30,823 bases of DNA from Candidatus Aminicenantota bacterium. Lineage in GTDB: Bacteria; Acidobacteriota; Aminicenantia; UBA2199. The stretch covers positions 7,722,261 to 7,753,083 of the forward strand of contig CP070627.1 in the NCBI GenBank assembly GCA_020355945.1, read 5' to 3'. The translations under genes were made by a program, and so were the position numbers. The notes under the pieces are model-generated. The model worked only from the letters and a program-made list of their open reading frames with translations, had not been told where the DNA came from and made no database searches. Each line of letters opens with the position of its first letter. Position 1 is the stretch's first letter. Below, piece after piece: positions 16,203 to 23,681 of this stretch.

Positions 16203-16820
16203 ATGAAAAAATTATTTGTCTTTCTCGCAGTTGTGATGCTGACCACTGGTTTATATTCCGCGATTTCAGGTTCAGCACATGATTTCTCGGGGTTTGGGTG
16301 GGCCGGTAATGAGATTTGTCTCCCCTGCCATACCCCTCACGGAGCCAAAACTGGGGCAGATAACCTGGTTCCCCTGTGGAATCATGATGTGACGGCATCA
16401 GTATTCACGGTTTACACCTCCCCCACCGGTACACTGGATGCTGGCGCCCTTGGCCAGCCGGCCGGCGTCTCCAAGGCTTGCCTGTCCTGCCATGACGGTA
16501 CGATCGGCGTGGATGCTTATGGTACCAACGTTCCTGTTCCCACCATGGTTGTCAATCCCCTTGGTGCGGATTTGAGCAATGACCATCCCATCTCATTCAC
16601 CTACAATACGGCCCTGTCGACTGCTGATGGTGAGCTGTATGATCCGGCTGTACAGGCTTCCGGTCTGGGTGGAACCATTCAAAATGACCTGCTGTTTGCC
16701 GACCAGTTGGAATGCGCATCCTGCCATGATGTGCATAATACCACATGCCCCGCATGTGCCTCCCTGCTGGTTATAGACAACGCCGCCAGTGACCTGTGCC
16801 TTACCTGTCATAACAAATAA
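16203..16820 (+). CDS. Secreted tetraheme c-type cytochrome, candidate extracellular electron carrier
   Basis: The 205-residue precursor starts with a clear signal peptide (MKKLFVFLAVVMLTTGLYSA); the ATG at 16203 has AGGAG seven bases upstream, better than upstream in-frame starts. The mature protein has four CxxCH sites (CLPCH, CLSCH, CASCH, CLTCH) and five other His (SAHD, TPHG, WNHD, NDHP, DVHN), enough for bis-His coordination of four haems with one spare. A CPAC without His precedes the last site. Motifs CLSCHDGTIG and LSNDHPISF are shared with the N-terminus of the 12-haem protein at 21790. It has a separate promoter and a strong terminator, so it is probably highly expressed. Size, haem count and secretion recall the filament-forming tetrahaem OmcE of Geobacter; that link is hypothesis. 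Confidence 0.88.
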   Translation: MKKLFVFLAVVMLTTGLYSAISGSAHDFSGFGWAGNEICLPCHTPHGAKTGADNLVPLWNHDVTASVFTVYTSPTGTLDAGALGQPAGVSKACLSCHDGTIGVDAYGTNVPVPTMVVNPLGADLSNDHPISFTYNTALSTADGELYDPAVQASGLGGTIQNDLLFADQLECASCHDVHNTTCPACASLLVIDNAASDLCLTCHNK

Positions 16821-16890
16821 TCGACATTGAACCCATTGAAACTTGAAGTAAAGCCACAAAGCGGATGTAGAACCGCAAATCAAATCAGAA

Positions 16891-16935
16891 AAAAGGGCTT
16901 TCTCTTCGTAGTAGAGTAGAGAAAGCCCTTTTTTT
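16891..16935 (+). terminator. Rho-independent terminator after the tetraheme gene
   Basis: GGGCTTTCTCT (16895-16905) pairs perfectly with AGAGAAAGCCC (16918-16928) around a 12-base loop, preceded by A-rich and followed by TTTTTTT. This is a textbook intrinsic terminator that isolates the tetraheme gene from the downstream operon. Confidence 0.92.
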
Positions 16936-16954
16936 CCTTAAAAAAAATTAGAGG

Positions 16955-16984
16955 TTGATAAAGGTGAGTGTTGTAGTGTATAAT
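16955..16984 (+). promoter_or_regulatory. Promoter of the propeller-barrel-cytochrome operon
   Basis: TTGATA (16955-16960), an 18-bp spacer and a perfect TATAAT (16979-16984), placed just after the terminator and 46 bases before the first start codon. It probably drives genes from 17031 to 25060. Confidence 0.7.
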
Positions 16985-17030
16985 TAAGTAGTGCCATATA
17001 AATATTGTAAATGAATGGAGATGATTCGAG

Positions 17031-18137
17031 GTGTTGAAAATTAAAGTTAACGCAATTTTAGTCGTTATTGTTTCGGGAGTCATTCTTCTCAGCATTGGTT
17101 ACGGGTGCGGAAGCGGTTACCGGGAAGTTAAGACCGAGCCCAAAGATAATCAAGATTATATCTTTTATCCCAGCCTTCCCAACACCCCCAGGTACCAATT
17201 CCTCACCAGGTTTTCTACGACAAAGGACATCGAAAAGAAAAAAAGTAAATTTTTTAAATTTATCGTGGGTGAGAAGGAAGAAAAAACCCGGGGCATAAAA
17301 AAAGCCTACGGCGTGGATATGTTTGACGGTATCATTTACGTGTGCGACATGGGGGCCGGGGTGGTGGTCACCCTCAATTTAAAGACCCGGGAATTGGGTT
17401 ACCTGGGAACAACAGGAAGTGGAAAACTAAAAAAACCGATCAATTTAATTATCGATAAAACCGATAAACTCCTGTATGTGGCGGATGTCACCAGGAAACA
17501 AATCCTTTGCTATACATTGGACGGCAAAGTGAAGAGTTTTTATGGAAAAAAGGAACAATTTTCCAAACCCGTGGATGTGGACATATACCAGGATAAACTC
17601 TTTGTCTGCGACGTGGGTAAACACCAGGTCCTGGTACTTGACAAAAAAGAGGGAAATACCCTCCATACCATTGGTAAGGCCGGGAGCAAAGAGGGGCAGC
17701 TCTTTCATCCCACCAATATTTGTATCCGGGACAACCGCCTTTACGTTTCAGATACCACCAATTTTCGTATCCAGGTTTTTGACCTGGAGGGAAAATTTAT
17801 ATCCACTTTTGGGGAAATTGGGGATATCCCCGGGACTTTTACCCGACCCAAAGGGGTGGCCGTGGATAAACAGGGACGAATTTATGTTGTAGATGCGGCA
17901 TTCGAGAATGTCCAGGTGTTTGACTCGCAGTTCCAACTGCTGCTGTTTATGTTTGGCCCCGGGTTTGAAAGACATAACATTAATTTACCGGCAGGAATTA
18001 CAGTGGTCTACGATAACCTGGATTACTTTAAAGAGTATTTATCTCCCCATTTTAAAGCGGAATACCTGGTCCTGGTTACATCAAATTTCGGACTTAACAA
18101 GGTTAATGTGTATGCGTTCGGGAAGTATAGTCAATAA
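17031..18137 (+). CDS. NHL-repeat beta-propeller lipoprotein, copy 1
   Basis: Starts with GTG behind GGAG (10 bases). The hydrophobic N-terminus ends SIGYGC with Cys26 as a likely lipidation site, although the lipobox is not canonical. About six NHL-type blades follow from residue 90, for example LYVADVTRKQILCYTLDGK, LFVCDVGKHQVLVLDKK, LYVSDTTNFRIQVFDLEGKF and IYVVDAAFENVQVFD. NHL propellers bind proteins or ligands and are repeatedly found beside outer-membrane cytochrome genes in metal reducers. A scaffold or docking role at the outer membrane is the inferred job. A paralogue is encoded at 20756, on the other side of the barrel gene. The next gene overlaps its end by 26 bases in another frame. 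Confidence 0.88.
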   Translation: MLKIKVNAILVVIVSGVILLSIGYGCGSGYREVKTEPKDNQDYIFYPSLPNTPRYQFLTRFSTTKDIEKKKSKFFKFIVGEKEEKTRGIKKAYGVDMFDGIIYVCDMGAGVVVTLNLKTRELGYLGTTGSGKLKKPINLIIDKTDKLLYVADVTRKQILCYTLDGKVKSFYGKKEQFSKPVDVDIYQDKLFVCDVGKHQVLVLDKKEGNTLHTIGKAGSKEGQLFHPTNICIRDNRLYVSDTTNFRIQVFDLEGKFISTFGEIGDIPGTFTRPKGVAVDKQGRIYVVDAAFENVQVFDSQFQLLLFMFGPGFERHNINLPAGITVVYDNLDYFKEYLSPHFKAEYLVLVTSNFGLNKVNVYAFGKYSQ

Positions 18138-18699
18138 AATTCTCCTGGTCCTCTTACTGGTGATAACTGCCGCAGCCGTTAGCTGCACCATTACGGAAAA
18201 AAGATATAAAGTACTGAAAATATTTTTTGATGGGGTACCGGACCCCAATGTCCGGGAGGAACCCTCTTCTGACCGGCAGGACCAGTCACCGACTCAAAAA
18301 GTAAAGCCTGTTGAACAAGAGTGGATGAAAATAAAATCCAGGCACCCGGATTTTTATAACCGTAATTGTGAAAATTGCCACAATAAATCCGCCTCCAATT
18401 TTTTAAAAACCACCAGAGAGAAGTTTTGTTTTACCTGCCATGATAAAAGTGACTTCCAGGGAGAATATCTCCATGGGCCGGTGGCGGCAAGCGACTGCCT
18501 GGCCTGTCATCTGCCCCATCAATCCAAACATAAATACCTGCTCAAGGAGACAGACGCCAAAATGTGCCTGGTATGCCATATGAGGGAAGATGTGGCCTTA
18601 AACCCGGTCCATGCCGGGGTTGATTTTGAAAAAGGCAAGTGCACCCAATGCCATTACCCCCATGCCGCCGCGTCGCGCTTCTTCTTGAAAACGGGGTGA
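18112..18699 (+). CDS. Pentaheme c-type cytochrome lipoprotein
   Basis: I start at ATG 18112 (nine bases after AAGG); ATG 18106 is in frame too. Either overlaps the end of the propeller gene. A lipoprotein-like signal ends AAAVSC (Cys25). A low-complexity Pro/Glu/Gln linker (about 45-75) holds the haem domain away from the membrane. Five CxxCH sites follow: CENCH, CFTCH, CLACH, CLVCH, CTQCH, interspersed with HGP, LPHQS, NPVHAG and YPHAA, the doubled-CXXCH pattern of c3-type domains with distal His. As an outer-membrane-tethered cytochrome encoded next to a beta-barrel it would be the periplasmic-face (or surface) cytochrome of a porin-cytochrome complex. Confidence 0.88.
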   Translation: MRSGSIVNKILLVLLLVITAAAVSCTITEKRYKVLKIFFDGVPDPNVREEPSSDRQDQSPTQKVKPVEQEWMKIKSRHPDFYNRNCENCHNKSASNFLKTTREKFCFTCHDKSDFQGEYLHGPVAASDCLACHLPHQSKHKYLLKETDAKMCLVCHMREDVALNPVHAGVDFEKGKCTQCHYPHAAASRFFLKTG

Positions 18700-18800
18700 G
18701 TGGGGACGCATGGAGGGTGGTGAATAAAGTGAATCAAGATGAAGAATGACGGACACAGGAGTACAGGATGAACGGTGAAGATAAATAGGAACAGGATACA

Positions 18801-20759
18801 ATGACAAAGAAACCCAATTCCCGTGGATCATGCTTATTTTCTTTTATATTTTTTCTTTTCCTCCCGGTTTTTTTTTATCACCCGCTGTGGTCTGATAATG
18901 GGACCCGGCTTTTCAAGTTGTCGGATTTTTCCGGTTCCATCAATCTCCAATATCAACTGACCGATGAACAAGAGTCGGCTGCTGATTATGTTTACCGGGA
19001 CAGCACCCGGAAGTTCCTGGAGGGTGGTATTTTCCTGGTTGCAAACGGGAGTATCTATCATCCCAATCTCTTGTATTTCCACGTAAATCTTAATATCGCC
19101 GGATACCGATCCAGTAATACGATTTTCTCCGATGCCGCCGTCAACAACGCCATTAACAATAACTACGATGTCCGGGTGAATTTTCTAAGAAAGAAAAAAA
19201 TAACCCTGGAATTTTATACCCGCAGTGACTACCGCTCCCATGACCGGGTGTTCTGGGAAAGGTATTACGTCACCTATAAAGGAACCGGGGTCCGTTTAAA
19301 TTCCCACCTGGAGTTCATGCCCATTGAACTTCATCTTTACACCAACCGGTTAAAATCGGAATCATTGACTTACCTGGAACGGGACGAGAAAAGTCAACAT
19401 ATTGATCTGCGCTTGACCCCCCTGCCAAAATCCAGGATTCGTTCCAATATTAACCTGCATGTCAAAGACTATTCCGAAAGCAAATACGATGTTGATTTTC
19501 GTTCCCTTGAATTGACCGGCACCTTTAATCGTCGTTACGGAATCCAGGATATGAATGCACTCTCATCGGTTTTTAACTACCACCGCATGGAAGGTGATTA
19601 TGATATAGAGATGTTCACCTTTAGACTCCAGAATATTTACTATTTAAAACCCCGCCTATTTGTTGATACCTTTTATAACTTCACCGGTGATAACTCCTTT
19701 GACCGTTCCTTTAAAAGACATGAATTGGAATTGAAATTAAACCACCGATTGTTTGACAGCCTGGACACTTCCATTCTCATGGGCGGCCGGCTGGAAAATA
19801 CCTTAAACCGGGATGTCAATGCCTTGAAAAACAATTTCTCCTTCTATTACCGGAAACGTTTTCCCACCGGTAGTATCAATTTATTTTATTCCAATACCAA
19901 CGAATGGTCCAAATATACCTCCAATCAATCCATTGCCAGCGAATCCCGGGAATTTGATTTTTCCTACACGGATGTGGTGATTATGAACCAACCCGGCATC
20001 AATATCGATTCCATCAGGGTCACTGACCCGGGGTTCTCCCGTATTTATGTTAAGGATGTGGATTACCAGGTGGAGATTTTGAACTATGTGGTTGTGATTA
20101 CCCGGCTTCCCGGGGGGGCCATCCCCGGGGACGGAAAAATCGTGGTATTCTATGAATACCTGGATTACCCTGATTTTCGTTTGAAATTACATTTTTATCA
20201 TATCAATTTCCGGCTCAATTTTTTGAAATATTTTAATCTCATTTACCGGCGGAGGTCCATAAACAACCGGGTTGAATCAATGTATGTCATCCCTATGTTT
20301 GAAGATTACACCGATGATGTGCTGGGAGCTCAAATTAACAGCAAGTATCTCACCGCGGACTACATGTTGGAGAAGTATGACTCCAACCTGTCCTCATATA
20401 AATCCTATAATTTCAGGATAAATGCCCATATCCGGTTGTTTAGCTGGCTCATTCTCAGGGGCGGCCTGACGCGAAACCGCCTGGACTTTGAAAACATGGA
20501 CTTCTATACCCGTTTCCGGGCCTACACCGCGGAATGTACATTTAATCCCTGGAACAGGATTAATTCCAATATTATTTTCCGGAAAATCGGGTATTCCACT
20601 CCTATTTATTTCCGCGATAGGGAAAGCATCCTGTTCAAGTTCCAGTGGTCCTTCCGGCGAATCATCATCGACATCTTTTACGAGCGCATCCTCAGTGAAA
20701 CCAACAGCTATGACCGGGGGCACCATTTTTTCAGCGTGGTCATCAGGAGGTTGTTTTGA
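18801..20759 (+). CDS. Large outer-membrane beta-barrel of a putative porin-cytochrome conduit
   Basis: A signal peptide (hydrophobic 11-30) precedes about 620 residues of alternating aromatic/polar strands rich in Tyr, Phe, Arg and Asn, such as LLYFHVNLNIAGYRS, LHLYTNRLKSESLTY, FRLKLHFYHINFRL, IIFRKIGYSTP. The last residues are VVIRRLF, with the terminal Phe of a BAM signal. The size would allow more than 20 strands, like barrels of metal-reducer porin-cytochrome complexes (MtrB/OmbB/ExtI class), although those are different families and no homology is claimed. One inserted domain (about 390-450, ESREFDFSYTDVV to VVITRLPGG) looks globular. It lies between lipid-anchored cytochrome and propeller genes, so it probably sheaths a cytochrome across the outer membrane. 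Confidence 0.82.
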   Translation: MTKKPNSRGSCLFSFIFFLFLPVFFYHPLWSDNGTRLFKLSDFSGSINLQYQLTDEQESAADYVYRDSTRKFLEGGIFLVANGSIYHPNLLYFHVNLNIAGYRSSNTIFSDAAVNNAINNNYDVRVNFLRKKKITLEFYTRSDYRSHDRVFWERYYVTYKGTGVRLNSHLEFMPIELHLYTNRLKSESLTYLERDEKSQHIDLRLTPLPKSRIRSNINLHVKDYSESKYDVDFRSLELTGTFNRRYGIQDMNALSSVFNYHRMEGDYDIEMFTFRLQNIYYLKPRLFVDTFYNFTGDNSFDRSFKRHELELKLNHRLFDSLDTSILMGGRLENTLNRDVNALKNNFSFYYRKRFPTGSINLFYSNTNEWSKYTSNQSIASESREFDFSYTDVVIMNQPGINIDSIRVTDPGFSRIYVKDVDYQVEILNYVVVITRLPGGAIPGDGKIVVFYEYLDYPDFRLKLHFYHINFRLNFLKYFNLIYRRRSINNRVESMYVIPMFEDYTDDVLGAQINSKYLTADYMLEKYDSNLSSYKSYNFRINAHIRLFSWLILRGGLTRNRLDFENMDFYTRFRAYTAECTFNPWNRINSNIIFRKIGYSTPIYFRDRESILFKFQWSFRRIIIDIFYERILSETNSYDRGHHFFSVVIRRLF

Positions 20760-21793
20760 CACGTTCAACCCATTTGTTATTCACCATAAGCACACTCATC
20801 CTGACCTGCTGCATTGGACTCATCGGGTCTAACGGTTTTAATGAGTCCCCTTCGGGTAAGCGGTCCGTACAATTTATCCGGGCCATTTACTTCCGGCACC
20901 AATCCCGGGAAAAAAACCTGGAAACCTTCTTGTTTGGAAAGGGTAAAGAGAAAGAGGTTAAACCCTCATCCGTATGCCGGCTCAGTAAAGACCGGCTGTG
21001 TGTGACTGACACGGTCAACGGCGCGGTGATTGTCATGGACGGCAATGGAAAAATAAAAAAAATAATGACCCATGTCAAAGGGATTAAAATCCTCTCACCG
21101 GTCGACGCTTGCAGCGATGATCAAGGGAATCTTTACATCAGTGATTCGGGGCGGCAAGTGGTGTTAAAATTTAATCCCCAATATAAATTCCAGGGGGTTT
21201 TTATATCACCTCTTCTGCGCCGGAACCAGGATAAAACCCGGGCCGTCACCCCTGGGGATACCGATATTGCCGTACGTATCACAGGAATGGTTTTCCGCCG
21301 GGGCACCCTTTACGGGGTAGACACCCCCAATCACCGGGTACTGGGGTTTAACCGGCAAGGGGAGTTGACATTTTCCCTGGGCAAACGAGGGATTGGTCCG
21401 GGAGAATTTAATTTCCCCACTCATATTACAGGTGACAATCAATATATTTATATCACGGATGCCATGAATTTCCGGGTACAGGTATTTGACCATTCCGGGC
21501 GTTTTATCCGGGCTATTGGCACCCATGGTCGGGGAGGGGGAAATTTTTCCAAACCCAAAGGCATTGCCGTGGACCAGGAACGACATATTTTCGTGGCAGA
21601 CGTCATGTTCGATAATATACAGATATTTGATTTCCAGGGTCAATTTCTTTATTATTTCGGCGGCCCCGGGCACCGGGACCGTGAATTCTGGATGCCCAAC
21701 GGCATTATGGTGGATGATGACGGTACCATATGGGTGGCTGACACCTATAATAACCGCATACAGGTTTTCCAATTGGTGGAGAATACCCAATGA
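20756..21793 (+). CDS. NHL-repeat beta-propeller exported protein, copy 2
   Basis: The start is TTG, overlapping the barrel stop (TTGA), with a perfect AGGAGG at 20745-20750 five bases upstream, which settles the start. The signal (LLFTISTLILTCCIG) contains two Cys that may serve for lipidation. Six NHL-like blades follow, such as LCVTDTVNGAVIVMDGNG, LYISDSGRQVVLKF, LYGVDTPNHRVLGFNRQG, IYITDAMNFRVQVFDHSG, IFVADVMFDNIQIFD and IWVADTYNNRIQVF. It is a paralogue of the propeller at 17031, shares its N-terminal leader region (RYQFLTRF/VQFIRAIYF) and is coupled to the next cytochrome gene by a 4-base ATGA overlap. Probable role: extracytoplasmic scaffold of the conduit. Confidence 0.88.
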   Translation: MTRSTHLLFTISTLILTCCIGLIGSNGFNESPSGKRSVQFIRAIYFRHQSREKNLETFLFGKGKEKEVKPSSVCRLSKDRLCVTDTVNGAVIVMDGNGKIKKIMTHVKGIKILSPVDACSDDQGNLYISDSGRQVVLKFNPQYKFQGVFISPLLRRNQDKTRAVTPGDTDIAVRITGMVFRRGTLYGVDTPNHRVLGFNRQGELTFSLGKRGIGPGEFNFPTHITGDNQYIYITDAMNFRVQVFDHSGRFIRAIGTHGRGGGNFSKPKGIAVDQERHIFVADVMFDNIQIFDFQGQFLYYFGGPGHRDREFWMPNGIMVDDDGTIWVADTYNNRIQVFQLVENTQ

Positions 21794-23496
21794 GCGTGAG
21801 AAAATTCATTTTTATCGTATTGGTGATATCCCCGATTACCCTGGTTTGTCTGGCAGTCCGGGTTTTTCCCGGCAGTATCCGCCACACCAGGCATAACCTT
21901 TCCTCCGCCAGTGTGGCGGGAGGTATTCGGGCCAGGGATACTTCCAATATTTGTATTTTTTGCCATACCAGTCATGCGGGGAACACCCAGGCCCCGCTGT
22001 GGAACCGGGAGGAATCCAGGGTAGTGTATAACCTTTATGACAGTTCCACTCTATATTCCAAACCGGATCAGCCCAACGGCGCGTCAAAGTTATGCCTTTC
22101 CTGCCATGACGGGACCATTGCCCTGGGAAAAGTGGTGAGCCGTAAACAGGAATTCGCCATGTTTGATACCAGTATGGGCCGTATTCCCCACACCAGGGCA
22201 GCCAACCTGGGCAGTGATCTATCGGATGACCACCCGGTTTCTTTTAATCCTTCCCCGGCAGTGAGCGCCTCTGATCAATTGATTCATCCTTCATCCCCTG
22301 ACCCGGTAAGATATGATCTTGACGGGAACCTTCAATGCACCACCTGTCATGATCCCCATGATAACCGCTTTAGCAAATTTCTTGTCAAAGATGACCGCAA
22401 TGGCGCCATTTGCAAAACCTGCCATCAGCTTCCCGGTTATAATGGTATATCCACCCATGATGTTTCATCTAAGACCTGGAATGGAATAAATGAAAATCCC
22501 TGGCCCCATACTCATTTTTCAAGGGCCGCGGATAATTCCTGTATGAACTGTCATCGCAGTCACAGTGCTGACGGGAAAGAGAGACTCCTGGATGGGGTGG
22601 AGGAAAATGTATGCCTGAAGTGCCACAACGGGAGTGTGGGACAAAATATTAAGGCCCTGATAAGAACAACCAGCGGTCACCGGGTGGATTTTTACCAGGG
22701 GGTGCATGATCCTACGGAAAACATGTTAGCAGCACCGGTTCATGTGGAATGTGTAGACTGTCACAACCCGCACCGCATCAACAATTCCACTGCCGCGGCA
22801 CCTAATGTTGACGGCCGGTTGGCCGGGGTATCCGGGATGTCGGTGACCGGGTCATTGCTGGATACCGCCCAATATCAATATGAGGTCTGTCTCAAGTGCC
22901 ACGGCCAGGACAAATACCGCGTCACCACCACCATTAACCGTATGGTAGACACCACCAACATCCGGGAGGCCATTAATCCTTCTAATGCCAGTTTTCATGC
23001 CATCGCCAGCCAGGGCAAAGCCCGCTGGGTCCCTTCGCTAAATCCACCTTATACCGTATCGTCACGACTATATTGTACTGATTGTCACAACAACAGTAAT
23101 TCCACCCGGGCCGGTGGAGCAGAACCCAATGGTCCCCACGGGTCCAGGTATGAATATATCCTGGAACGTCAGTATTTGACTACGGATTATACCCACTGGA
23201 CCGAAGCCAACTACGCTTTGTGCTACAAATGCCACAACCCCATTATCCTTTTTGACAACAATCTCAGTGGATTTGAAAAACATGAAACCCATGTCAGGGG
23301 AGCAGATACCCCTTGTTCGGTGTGCCATGATCCCCATGGCTCCCCCAATAACGTGGGATTACTTAATTTCGACACCAACGTGGTATTCCCCAACATGAGC
23401 GGTGAACTAAGATTTGAAGTGATCGGGGATACCGGTTACTGCTATATGGAGTGCCATGGTGAAAACCACGGCCCAAAAGAATATAAAAGGAAATAA
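21790..23496 (+). CDS. Large multiheme c-type cytochrome (11 CxxCH plus one CX3CH)
   Basis: Overlaps the propeller stop by 4 bases (ATGA). After a signal sequence (residues 5-27) come eleven CxxCH sites (CIFCH, CLSCH, CTTCH, CKTCH, CMNCH, CLKCH, CVDCH, CLKCH, CTDCH, CYKCH, CSVCH) and a C-terminal CYMECH, a CX3CH that may be a twelfth, unusual haem site. The N-terminal 200 residues repeat the plan of the tetraheme protein at 16203: CxxCHTxH, PLWNxxxS, CLSCHDGTI, LSDDHPVSF, CxTCHDPH. The mature protein is secreted or periplasmic; within this operon it is a candidate to fill the barrel or to act as terminal extracellular reductase. Doubled-CXXCH family; substrate unknown. Confidence 0.9.
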   Translation: MSVRKFIFIVLVISPITLVCLAVRVFPGSIRHTRHNLSSASVAGGIRARDTSNICIFCHTSHAGNTQAPLWNREESRVVYNLYDSSTLYSKPDQPNGASKLCLSCHDGTIALGKVVSRKQEFAMFDTSMGRIPHTRAANLGSDLSDDHPVSFNPSPAVSASDQLIHPSSPDPVRYDLDGNLQCTTCHDPHDNRFSKFLVKDDRNGAICKTCHQLPGYNGISTHDVSSKTWNGINENPWPHTHFSRAADNSCMNCHRSHSADGKERLLDGVEENVCLKCHNGSVGQNIKALIRTTSGHRVDFYQGVHDPTENMLAAPVHVECVDCHNPHRINNSTAAAPNVDGRLAGVSGMSVTGSLLDTAQYQYEVCLKCHGQDKYRVTTTINRMVDTTNIREAINPSNASFHAIASQGKARWVPSLNPPYTVSSRLYCTDCHNNSNSTRAGGAEPNGPHGSRYEYILERQYLTTDYTHWTEANYALCYKCHNPIILFDNNLSGFEKHETHVRGADTPCSVCHDPHGSPNNVGLLNFDTNVVFPNMSGELRFEVIGDTGYCYMECHGENHGPKEYKRK

Positions 23497-23530
23497 ATGA
23501 TTATAAAGATTTTAAAATCAAGATTTTTTC

Positions 23531-23681
23531 GCCTCCGGCGGCCAGGGGGCTCTTTTCTGCCAGAGGTGCCAGATGCAGGTTACAGGTGAAGGTGATAGAA
23601 TGAAAAACATCCTCAGAAACAAAACCACCTCCAATAGGCTCCCCGCGCCGCGGGGCCCCCTGGACCCCCGCAAAAGCTTTT
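23531..23681 (+). repeat. Dispersed GC-rich repeat, copy B, expanded and reaching into a coding start
   Basis: The left end GCCTCCGGCGGCCAGGGGGC (23531-23550) and right end GGCCCCCTGGACCCCCGC...AGCTTTT (about 23654-23681) are those of the family, but about 100 bases separate them instead of about 35. CCAGGGGGC and GCCCCCTGG can pair, making a long hairpin. The repeat contains the ribosome site and the first codons of the following cytochrome gene. Confidence 0.6.

Noticed and set aside
23573..23600. Start of the 15-haem cytochrome at ATG 23573
   Set aside because: Lies in the dispersed repeat without a ribosome site; ATG 23600 has AAGGTGAT and ATG 23714 starts the signal peptide.
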